Part shown: piece by piece, positions 7,769-13,681 of the stretch
Position numbering within the stretch: the stretch's first letter is position 1
Layout of the letters: the number at the start of each line of letters is the position of its first letter
Assembly (NCBI GenBank): GCA_029263635.1
Contig: JAJUFY010000023.1
Location: 1-13,681, forward strand
From: Ectothiorhodospiraceae bacterium
GTDB taxonomy: Bacteria; Pseudomonadota; Gammaproteobacteria; Nitrococcales; AK92
Direction: 5' to 3'
Length of the DNA stretch: 13,681 nt
Translations under genes and position numbers: made by a program
Notes under the pieces: generated by a model
What the model was told of the DNA's origin: nothing
What the model saw: the letters and a program-made list of their open reading frames with translations, nothing else
Databases searched by the model: none

Positions 7769-8716
7769 ATGTCTACCCGAATCGGCGTCATCATGGACCC
7801 CATCGCCACCATCACGCCTTACAAGGACACCACGCTGGCCATGCTGCTGGAAGCGCAACGGCGCGGCTGGGAGATCCACTACATGGAGCTGGGCGACCTG
7901 GAGCTGCGCGCCGGCCGTGCCTACGCGCGCACCCGGAGCCTGGCGGTGTTCGACGACAACGAGCGCTGGCATGAATTCGGCTCCAGCCGGACCCTGCCGC
8001 TGGACGAACTGGACGTGGTGCTGATGCGCAAGGACCCGCCGTTCGACTCCGAATACCTGTATGCCACCCACATCCTGTCGCTGGCTCAGGCTGCCGGCTG
8101 CCTGGTGCTCAACGATCCCCAGGGCCTGCGCGACGCCAACGAGAAGCTGTTCGCCCAGCACTTCCCGCAGTGCTGCGCGCCGACCGTGGTGACTCGCGAC
8201 CCGGCCCACATCAAGGCCTTCGTGCAGGAACATGGCAAGGCGGTGATCAAGCCGCTGCACGGCATGGGCGGCGCCGGGATCTTCGTGGTCGAGCAGGGCA
8301 ACCCGAACCTGAACGTCATCATCGAGACCGTCACCGAACTCGGCCGCCGCTACGCCATGGTGCAGCGCTACCTGCCCGAGATCGCCGCCGGCGACAAGCG
8401 CATCCTGGTGATCGACGGCGAGCCGGTACCCTACGCGCTGGCGCGCATTCCGGCGCAGGGCGAGACCCGCGGCAACCTGGCGGCCGGCGGCCGCGGCGAG
8501 GGCGTGGAGCTGAGCGCCCGCGACCGCTGGATCGTCGAGCAGGTGGCACCCACCCTGGTCGAGCGCGGGCTGGTGTTCGTCGGGCTGGACGTGATCGGCG
8601 ATTACCTGACAGAGGTAAACGTCACCAGCCCGACCTGCGTGCGGGAGCTGGACAGGATCTACGGCATCAATATCAGCGCCCGTTTCTTCGATGCCATCGA
8701 GCGGAAGCTGCGCTGA
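7769..8716 (+). CDS. gshB: Glutathione synthetase
   Basis: Cytoplasmic ATP-grasp ligase that adds glycine to gamma-glutamylcysteine. The product is 315 aa, the usual length (E. coli 316). Seen in order: N-terminal STRIGVIMDPIATITPYKDT; LMRKDPPFDSEYLYATHIL; LVLNDPQGLRDANEKLF; the ATP-binding lysine strand and flexible loop GKAVIKPLHGMGGAGIF (about 156-172); MVQRYLPEI; GDKRILVIDGEPVPYALAR; RGNLAAGGRG; and the metal/substrate segment FVGLDVIGDYLTEVNVTSPT near the C-terminus. All the motifs expected of an active enzyme are present. It is 15 bp downstream of gshA and likely cotranscribed. A 93-bp gap to the TonB-like gene follows; I see no convincing terminator or promoter in it. Confidence 0.97.
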   Translation: MSTRIGVIMDPIATITPYKDTTLAMLLEAQRRGWEIHYMELGDLELRAGRAYARTRSLAVFDDNERWHEFGSSRTLPLDELDVVLMRKDPPFDSEYLYATHILSLAQAAGCLVLNDPQGLRDANEKLFAQHFPQCCAPTVVTRDPAHIKAFVQEHGKAVIKPLHGMGGAGIFVVEQGNPNLNVIIETVTELGRRYAMVQRYLPEIAAGDKRILVIDGEPVPYALARIPAQGETRGNLAAGGRGEGVELSARDRWIVEQVAPTLVERGLVFVGLDVIGDYLTEVNVTSPTCVRELDRIYGINISARFFDAIERKLR

Positions 8717-8809
8717 CCGCGGCGTTTTGCGTGGACACGTTCACAGAGCGGCATCATGCCCAAACCCCGGCGCTGCCGCCCGCCCCGCATTCAGCGTAAG
8801 CTTTAGGCG

Positions 8810-9670
8810 ATGACCGGCCCGACCATCTCTTCCTACGACCGTCTGTCCGCCACGTTTTTCCTGGCGGCGGTCGTGCATGCGCTGGTGATCCTGGGCATCG
8901 GCTTTACCAGTCCCGAGCCCAAGGGAAGCAAAACCCCGCCCTTGATCGAGGTCACCCTGGCGACTCGGCCGATCGCCGAAACGCCCAAGGACTATGACTA
9001 CCTGGCCCAGGCCGACCAGGACGGCGGCGGCGAAAGCGAGGACAGGCGCCGGCCGCGCGATGCCGCCACCGCCTCCATCAGCGCCGACGCCGGCCTCGCG
9101 CCTACCCAGACGGCGCCGACCACCTCCGCGCCATCGGAGCGCAGCCAGGATGTGGTCACCGCCCGCGGCCAGCAGCAGTCAGCGGCCACGCAGCCGGAAT
9201 CGGCGCCGGACACGCAACAGCCCACCGCGACCGAACTGCTCACCGACAGCCAGCAGACGGCGCAGGCGGTGGCGTTCCAGCATCAGCGCGACAGCGTCGA
9301 CGCCCGCTACCCGAGCAAGCGCTACATCAACGCCCGGACCAAGGCGCACGCGGCCGCCGACTACCTGCGGCGCTGGGCGGAGAAGGTCGAACAGGTCGGC
9401 AACCTCAACTACCCGGAAGAGGCGCGCCGCCGGGGCCTGTCCGGCTCGCTGACGCTGGAAGTCACCCTGCGCCCCGACGGCAGCCTGGTCGGCGCCCGCA
9501 TCCTCGACTCTTCGCGCCAGCCGGTCCTCGACCAGGCCGCCCTGCGCATCATCCACATCGCCGCTCCCTTCTTGCCGGTGCCAGCCGAAGTCCTCGCCGG
9601 CAGCGACCTGCTGGTGGTCGTCCGCACCCTGGAGTTCGTCCACAGCCAGGGCGTCACCGCGGGGAACTGA
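8810..9670 (+). CDS. TonB-family energy transducer (TonB3-like)
   Basis: Inner-membrane protein whose C-terminal domain would contact outer-membrane partners. The product is 286 aa. A single N-terminal membrane helix at about 14-33 (TFFLAAVVHALVILGIGF) includes the conserved His of the TonB/ExbB interface region. It is followed by a long Gln/Thr/Ala/Ser-rich periplasmic linker, and then a TonB C-terminal domain from about 198 (NLNYPEEARRRGLSGSLTLE, then VTLRPDGSLVGARILDSS). The linker lacks the Glu-Pro/Lys-Pro repeats typical of classical TonB. In P. aeruginosa the gene in this position is tonB3 (PA0406), reported to affect twitching motility; the shared position and architecture suggest the same protein here, but that is inference. 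The start has only a weak, closely spaced AGG. No exbB or exbD is nearby. Confidence 0.88.
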   Translation: MTGPTISSYDRLSATFFLAAVVHALVILGIGFTSPEPKGSKTPPLIEVTLATRPIAETPKDYDYLAQADQDGGGESEDRRRPRDAATASISADAGLAPTQTAPTTSAPSERSQDVVTARGQQQSAATQPESAPDTQQPTATELLTDSQQTAQAVAFQHQRDSVDARYPSKRYINARTKAHAAADYLRRWAEKVEQVGNLNYPEEARRRGLSGSLTLEVTLRPDGSLVGARILDSSRQPVLDQAALRIIHIAAPFLPVPAEVLAGSDLLVVVRTLEFVHSQGVTAGN

Positions 9671-9778
9671 GCGCCGGACGCCGGCTTCGCGCCGCTACGA
9701 CACGGCCACGCGGCAGCCGGGTCCGGCGATCGGGCTCGCGGCTTGTGGCCGGCTGCGCCACTGCCCGATACTATGCGC

Positions 9779-10319
9779 ATGGATGCGCCTGACCTGACCA
9801 ACCATTTCCTCATCGCCATGCCCTCGCTGGCGGATCCCAACTTTTCCCGCACCGTGACCTACCTCTGCGAGCACACCGCCGAAGGTGCGCTGGGTATCGT
9901 CATCAACCGCCCGACCGACATCCGCCTCGGCGAACTGCTCGCCCATCTCAAGCTGCCGAGCCCTCCCGAGGAGGTCGCGCGCCGGCCGGTCTTCCTCGGC
10001 GGACCGGTGCAGCGGGATCGCGGCTTCGTGCTGCACCGGCCGCTGGGGCGCTGGGAGTCCTCGCTCAAGATCGCCGACGACATCGCCCTGACCACCTCCA
10101 AGGACATCCTGGCCGCCATTGCCCGCGCCGAAGGGCCGCAGGATTACCTGATAGCGCTCGGTTACGCCGGCTGGGGGCCGGGTCAGCTGGAGGCCGAAAT
10201 GGCCGAAAATGCCTGGCTGAGCGGGCCGGCCAGCGCCGATGTGATCTTCGGCGCGCCAGCGGTCCGCGCTGCTGGGCGTGGACCTCGCCCTGCTGGCACC
10301 CACCGCGGGCCGTGCCTGA
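9779..10319 (+). pseudogene. yqgE: YqgE/AlgH family gene with an internal frameshift
   Basis: UPF0301 family (AlgH in Pseudomonas); the molecular function is not well established. From ATG 9779 (ATG 9773 is also possible; no ribosome binding site seen) the frame reads NHFLIAMPSLADPNFSRTVT, GALGIVINRP, FLGGPVQRDRGFVLHRP and LIALGYAGWGPGQLEAEMAE, then NAWLSGPASADVIFGAP at about residue 160. There the family match stops. The expected tail, ALLGVDLALLAPTAGRA followed by TGA 10317-10319, is in the next frame, three bases before ruvX. Between the Phe of VIF and the Gly of LGVDL there are 25 bases, where AlgH has about 45, so roughly 20 bases seem lost. Without frameshifting, translation would run on, out of frame with ruvX, to 10759. 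It may be a pseudogene or a gene with an altered C-terminus; most of the domain would still be made. Confidence 0.82.
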
Positions 10320-10322
10320 CCG

Positions 10323-10763
10323 ATGGCCACCGGCGGGAGCGTCTATCTGGGCTTCGATTTCGGGCTGCGGCGCATCGGCGTCGCCGTCGGCCAGCCGCTG
10401 ACCGGCACCGCTCGGCCGCTGACGACGCTGCCGGCGCGGGACGGGCAGCCGGACTGGGATCAGGTTTCAGCTCTGCTCGAAGAGTGGCAGCCCGCCGCGC
10501 TGATCGTGGGCCTGCCCCGGCACCGCGACGGTACGGCCTCCACGGTGACCGCGCCGGCCGAAAGGTTCGCCCGCCGGCTGCACGGCCGTTTCGGGCTGCC
10601 GGTACACACCATCGACGAGCACCTGTCGTCCCACGCCGCCGAGCGGGAGCTGAGCGCCCGCGGTCGCGGCGGCCGCCGGCTGGAGCGCGACAAAGACCAT
10701 GTCGATCGGCTGGCGGCGGCGCTGATTCTGGAAACCTGGCTGGCGGAGCAAGGCGATGACTGA
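10323..10763 (+). CDS. ruvX: RuvX/YqgF, RNase H-fold resolvase-like nuclease
   Basis: YqgF family protein; the E. coli member is linked to pre-16S rRNA 5' end processing, and the family was also proposed as Holliday junction resolvases. The product is 146 aa, normal length. It has an RNase H-like core: YLGFDFGLRRIGVAVG with Asp12; LIVGLPRHRDGTAS; IDEHLSSHAAERELSAR with Asp98-Glu99; and DKDHVDRLAAALILETWL with a C-terminal Asp128, supplying the acidic residues expected. The usual DERLSS motif reads DEHLSS here, an Arg-to-His change at residue 100. The ATG is three bases after the ancestral yqgE stop (TGACCGATG) and has no clear ribosome binding site, so it probably relied on coupling to yqgE. 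Its 3' end overlaps pyrR by 8 bases. Confidence 0.95.
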   Translation: MATGGSVYLGFDFGLRRIGVAVGQPLTGTARPLTTLPARDGQPDWDQVSALLEEWQPAALIVGLPRHRDGTASTVTAPAERFARRLHGRFGLPVHTIDEHLSSHAAERELSARGRGGRRLERDKDHVDRLAAALILETWLAEQGDD

Positions 10764-11250
10764 ACTGGAACCGGTAGAGGTACTGCTCGACCGCATAGCA
10801 AGCGAGCTCGAGGCGAAGCGGCTGGAGCGGCCGCTGATGATCGGCATCCACACTGGCGGCGTGTGGGTCGCGCAGCGGCTGCACGAGCGGCTCGGCCTCC
10901 CGGAGCCGCTGGGCACGCTGGACATCGCCTTCCATCGCGACGACTTCAGCCGCATCGGCATGCAGCCCCAGGTACGGCCCTCGCGGCTGCCGTTCGACGT
11001 CGATGACCGGCACGTGATCCTGGTCGACGACGTGCTCTACACCGGCCGTACCGTGCGCGCCGCACTCAACGAGATCTTCGACTATGGCCGGCCGGCCAGC
11101 GTGCTGCTGGCGGTGCTGGTCGACCGCGGCGGCCGGGAGCTGCCGATTGCCGCCGATGTCACAGGGCAAAGACTGGAACTGCCGCCCGGACAGCAGCTCA
11201 AGCTGCAGGGCCCCGATCCTCTCAGCATGGTCATACGCGCACAGGCATGA
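10756..11250 (+). CDS. pyrR: PyrR, bifunctional pyrimidine regulator / uracil phosphoribosyltransferase-like
   Basis: Type I phosphoribosyltransferase fold, 164 aa. The PRPP-binding motif is clear at about residues 87-99 (VILVDDVLYTGRTVRAA). Other matches are the N-terminal MIGIHTGGVWVAQRL and LGTLDIAFHRDDF, with VLVDRGGRELPIAAD near the end. In Bacillus, PyrR binds pyr mRNA to cause attenuation and has weak uracil phosphoribosyltransferase activity; in Gram-negatives its regulatory role is less certain. I see no PyrR-binding leader structure here, since the gene follows ruvX with an 8-base overlap. It overlaps pyrB by ATGA (11247-11250), so the two are translationally coupled. A GGAG and an AAGG lie just upstream of the start. 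Confidence 0.94.
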   Translation: MTELEPVEVLLDRIASELEAKRLERPLMIGIHTGGVWVAQRLHERLGLPEPLGTLDIAFHRDDFSRIGMQPQVRPSRLPFDVDDRHVILVDDVLYTGRTVRAALNEIFDYGRPASVLLAVLVDRGGRELPIAADVTGQRLELPPGQQLKLQGPDPLSMVIRAQA

Positions 11251-12206
11251 ACCTACAACTGGACCAGGACGGCCGGCTCCGGCACTTCCTCACCGTCGAG
11301 GGACTGCCGCCGGCCCTGCTCACGCAGATCCTCGATACCGCCGAGTCCTTCTCCAGCGTCATCGGCAAGTCGGTGAAGAAGGTGCCGCTGCTGCGCGGCC
11401 GCACCGTCATGAACCTGTTCTTCGAGGCCAGCACCCGCACCCGCACCACATTCGAACTGGCTGCCAAGCGGCTGTCGGCCGACGTCATCAACCTCGACAT
11501 CAGCACCTCCTCGGCAGTCAAGGGCGAGAGCCTGCTCGATACCCTGTGGACGCTGGAGGCGATGCAGTGCGACATGTTCGTGGTGCGCCACCGCGACTCC
11601 GGCGCCGCCCACTTCATCGCCCGCCACGTCCGCCCCGGCGTGAGCGTGATCAACGCCGGCGACGGTCGCCACGCCCACCCGACCCAAGCCATGCTGGACA
11701 TGTTCACCATCCGCCAGCACAAGGGCGATTTCGCTCCGCTGGTGGTCGCCATCGTCGGCGACATCCTGCACTCGCGGGTCGCCCGCTCGCAGATCCATGC
11801 GCTCAACGCCCTGGGGGTGGCCGAGGTGCGGGTGATCGGCCCGCGCACCCTGCTGCCGCGCGACATCGACGACCTGGGCGCGCGGGTTTTCTACGACATG
11901 CGCTCCGGCCTGCGCGACGTCGACGTGGTCTGCATGCTCAGGCTGCAGCGGGAACGCATGGAAGGCGCGCTGCTGCCGAGCGAGGCGGAGTTCTTCCGCC
12001 GCTACGGCCTCACCGAGGACAAGCTGGCGCTGGCCAAGCCCGACGCCATCGTCATGCACCCGGGGCCGATCAACCGCGGCGTGGAAATCGACTCGGCGGT
12101 CGCCGACGGGCCGCGCTCGGTGATCCTGCCGCAGGTGACCAACGGCATCGCGGTGCGCATGGCGGTGATGTCGCTGGCCATGCAGGCGACGGGAGAGGCA
12201 GCATGA
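11247..12206 (+). CDS. pyrB: Aspartate carbamoyltransferase catalytic subunit
   Basis: Catalyses carbamoyl phosphate + aspartate to carbamoyl aspartate, the committed step of pyrimidine synthesis. The product is 319 aa. It has the carbamoyl phosphate signature FFEASTRTRTTFELAAKRL (Ser62-Thr63-Arg64-Thr65), INLDISTSSAVKGESLLDTL with the loop Lys, NAGDGRHAHPTQAMLDMFTI, AIVGDILHSRVARSQ, VVCMLRLQRERM (the aspartate-binding Arg-x-Gln region), and MHPGPINRGVEI. All the catalytic motifs are intact. It overlaps pyrR and pyrC' by four bases each. Pairing with an inactive pyrC' is the layout of the class A, dodecameric Pseudomonas-type enzyme, in which the two proteins assemble together; no regulatory pyrI follows, which fits. 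The assembly state here is inferred. Confidence 0.98.
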   Translation: MNLQLDQDGRLRHFLTVEGLPPALLTQILDTAESFSSVIGKSVKKVPLLRGRTVMNLFFEASTRTRTTFELAAKRLSADVINLDISTSSAVKGESLLDTLWTLEAMQCDMFVVRHRDSGAAHFIARHVRPGVSVINAGDGRHAHPTQAMLDMFTIRQHKGDFAPLVVAIVGDILHSRVARSQIHALNALGVAEVRVIGPRTLLPRDIDDLGARVFYDMRSGLRDVDVVCMLRLQRERMEGALLPSEAEFFRRYGLTEDKLALAKPDAIVMHPGPINRGVEIDSAVADGPRSVILPQVTNGIAVRMAVMSLAMQATGEAA

Positions 12207-13480
12207 GCGGACTGATCATTCGCGGCGGCCGGGTGCTCGATCCGGCCAGCGGCTTCGACGCGGTGGCCGATGTCTTCATCGCCGACGGCCGGATCCAGGC
12301 GCTCGGCGAGCCGCCCGCCGGCTTCACCGCCGCCCACGAGCTGGACGCCCGGGGGCTTTGCGTCAGCCCCGGCCTGATCGACCTCGCCGCCCGCCTGCGC
12401 GAGCCGGGCCTCACGCACAAGGCCGACATCGCCAGCGAGACCCGGGCCGCCGCGGCCGGCGGCATCACCACGCTCTGCTGCCTGCCGGACACGCAGCCGG
12501 TGGTGGATACGCCGTCGGTGGTCGAGCACATGCTGCGCCGCGCGGAAACCAGCGGTATCCGGCTGGCGCCGCTGGGAGCGCTGACCAAGGGCCTGGAAGG
12601 CCAGCTGCTGGCCGCCATGGCCGCGCTCAAGGACGCCGGCTGCGTGGCGGTGAGCGACGGCGGCCGGCCGGTCGCCAACACCCGGGTGCTGCGCCGGGCC
12701 CTGGAGTACGCCCAGACCTTCGACCTGCCGGTGCTGCTGACGCCGCGCGACCCGGCCCTGAGCGACGGCGGCCTGATGCACGAGGGCGGCGTCGCTACCC
12801 GCATGGGCGTCGCCGGCATTCCCCAGGCGGCGGAGACCGCTGCGCTGGGCCGCGACCTGGCCCTGGTCGAACAGACCGGTGCCCGCACCCATTTCGGCCG
12901 GCTGTCCAGCGGCCGCGGCGTGGAACTGATCCGCCGCGCCCAGCGCGACGGCCTGCCGGTCAGCGCCGACATCGCCATTCACCAGCTGTTCTTCACCGAA
13001 CAGGACCTGTGGGGCTTCGAGGCGATGTTCCGGGTGGAGCCGCCGTTCCGCAGCTTTACCGACCGCGACGCCCTGCGCCGGGCCGTCGCCGAAGGCGCCG
13101 TCGCCATCTGCTCGGATCATCAGCCGCATCAACCGGACGCCAAGCACGCGCCGCTGGCCGGCGCCGAGCCGGGCCTGTCCGGCCTCGACACGCTGCTGGC
13201 ACTGGTGCTGCGGCTGGTCGACGAGGAGGTGCTGCCGCTGCTGGACGCGCTGGCGCGGGTCACCGTCGATCCGGCCCGCATCCTGGGGCTGGAAAGCGGG
13301 GTACTCGCCCCGGGCCGCCCGGCCGATCTGTGCATCTTCGATCCGGATGCGGTCTGGCGGGTGACGCCGGAGACCCTGCACAGCCGCGGCAAGAACTCGG
13401 CCTTCCTCGGCTGGGAGCTGACCGGTCGAACGGTCCACACGCTGGTCGGCGGCCGCCTCGTCTACAGCCGCGAGCCATGA
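12203..13480 (+). CDS. pyrC': Dihydroorotase-like protein PyrC' (probably non-catalytic partner of PyrB)
   Basis: Amidohydrolase fold of the type I dihydroorotase family, 425 aa. A good GGAGAGG lies 4 bases before the ATG, which overlaps the pyrB stop. Family matches: GLIDLAARLREPGLTHKADI, ETRAAAAGGITTLCCLPDTQ, GGLMHEGGVATRMGVAGIP, and ICSDHQPHQPDAKHAPLAGA with Asp305. The metal-binding HxH normally seen in DLHVHLREPG is replaced: residues 62 and 64 are Ala and Arg. The usual His in the HxED segment reads LLTPRDPAL, and the His of CHVS is Arg (FGRLSS). Several zinc ligands are therefore gone, so dihydroorotase activity is unlikely. In Pseudomonas an inactive PyrC' is needed to build a working aspartate transcarbamoylase complex, and that role is inferred here. 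The true dihydroorotase must be elsewhere in the genome. Confidence 0.93.
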   Translation: MSGLIIRGGRVLDPASGFDAVADVFIADGRIQALGEPPAGFTAAHELDARGLCVSPGLIDLAARLREPGLTHKADIASETRAAAAGGITTLCCLPDTQPVVDTPSVVEHMLRRAETSGIRLAPLGALTKGLEGQLLAAMAALKDAGCVAVSDGGRPVANTRVLRRALEYAQTFDLPVLLTPRDPALSDGGLMHEGGVATRMGVAGIPQAAETAALGRDLALVEQTGARTHFGRLSSGRGVELIRRAQRDGLPVSADIAIHQLFFTEQDLWGFEAMFRVEPPFRSFTDRDALRRAVAEGAVAICSDHQPHQPDAKHAPLAGAEPGLSGLDTLLALVLRLVDEEVLPLLDALARVTVDPARILGLESGVLAPGRPADLCIFDPDAVWRVTPETLHSRGKNSAFLGWELTGRTVHTLVGGRLVYSREP

Positions 13481-13681
13481 GCGCGCCGACGGCCTCGCTG
13501 ACTCTGCTCGCCAACACCCGGGTCAGCAACGGCTGGCGGCTGCTCCGGCTGGACTGGCCGCATCCGGCGCCGGCGCCCGGACAATGGCTGGAGCTGCGGG
13601 CGGCCGGACAGGTCGTGCGGCTGCCGGTCAGCCATGCGTCGAGCCGGGAGAACTGGCTGGCCCTGCTCGCGCCGCCGCCGC
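13477..13681 (+). CDS. Start of a flavin-reductase-like protein (possible PyrK-type electron transfer subunit; partial)
   Basis: The frame opens at ATG 13477, overlapping the pyrC' stop (ATGA), and stays open to the window edge for 68 codons. The opening residues resemble the FAD-binding barrel of ferredoxin-NADP reductase-like proteins: LLANTRVSNGWRLLRLDWPH, a PAPGQWLELRA segment like the PGQF strand of that fold, and RLPVSHAS where the flavin-binding RPxS-like motif would be. Position after the pyr genes suggests the electron transfer subunit of dihydroorotate dehydrogenase (PyrK) or a related reductase. The C-terminal NAD and [2Fe-2S] regions are outside the window, so the family call is tentative; the coding call is firmer because of the four-base overlap. 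Confidence 0.6.
   Translation, partial: MSAPTASLTLLANTRVSNGWRLLRLDWPHPAPAPGQWLELRAAGQVVRLPVSHASSRENWLALLAPPP

Noticed and set aside
7019..8260. Minus-strand open frame of 413 codons opposite gshA and gshB
   Set aside because: It spans two well-supported plus-strand enzyme genes and their junction, so it is an antisense shadow.
8717..8809. Possible promoter (TTGCGT with CATCAT) before the TonB-like gene
   Set aside because: The two boxes are 19 bases apart and both are poor matches; nothing else in the gap supports a promoter or a terminator.
9671..9772. GC-rich inverted stretches between the TonB-like gene and yqgE as a terminator
   Set aside because: No stable stem followed by a T-run could be found; the local symmetry is what GC-rich DNA gives by chance.
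11084..12202. Upstream extension of the pyrC' frame to give a 798-residue protein
   Set aside because: The extension runs through pyrR and pyrB out of frame and is Arg/Pro-rich; a strong ribosome binding site and ATG at 12203 define the real start.
12002..13438. Minus-strand open frame of 478 codons opposite pyrC'
   Set aside because: It mirrors pyrC', which has strong family motifs and operon overlaps; the antisense product is Arg/Gly/Gln-rich and matches nothing I know.

Overview
The window is GC-rich (roughly two thirds G+C by eye), densely coded, and looks like a gammaproteobacterial chromosome. The gene order chp chemosensory cluster / gshB / tonB / yqgE / ruvX / pyrR / pyrB / pyrC' is the order I recall around Pseudomonas aeruginosa PA0401-PA0413. 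Two differences argue against Pseudomonas itself: an Acidithiobacillus-type glutamate-cysteine ligase gene sits between the chp cluster and gshB, and the chp cluster is reduced. I cannot name the genus. The region is core chromosome. I see no insertion sequences, tRNA or rRNA genes, CRISPR arrays or phage genes, and no stretch over 300 bases lacks a gene.

Left half, minus strand (6514 down to 1): the Pil-Chp chemosensory cluster that controls type IV pili. In transcription order it holds a decayed response-regulator gene (pilG remnant), pilI (CheW-type adaptor), pilJ (methyl-accepting receptor) and the first 1106 codons of chpA (hybrid CheA kinase), which leaves the window at base 1. The pilH and pilK genes that Pseudomonas has in this cluster are not in their usual places.

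Right half, plus strand (6557 to the end): gshA-gshB make glutathione. A TonB-like gene follows, and then a tight run of yqgE, ruvX, pyrR, pyrB, pyrC' and the start of a flavin-reductase-like gene. The junctions in this run either overlap or are a few bases long, which suggests one transcript and translational coupling. The pyrR-pyrB-pyrC' part is the pyrimidine module. PyrB is aspartate transcarbamoylase, and PyrC' is a dihydroorotase-like protein that has lost its zinc ligands and probably has a structural role.

The main surprises are two broken genes in otherwise intact surroundings. The pilG remnant shifts frame at the codon for the phospho-accepting aspartate. In yqgE, about 20 bases appear to be missing near its 3' end, so its true tail lies in another frame. 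I found no wholly new system; the strongest leads are the partly dismantled Chp pathway and the rewired yqgE-ruvX-pyrR junction.
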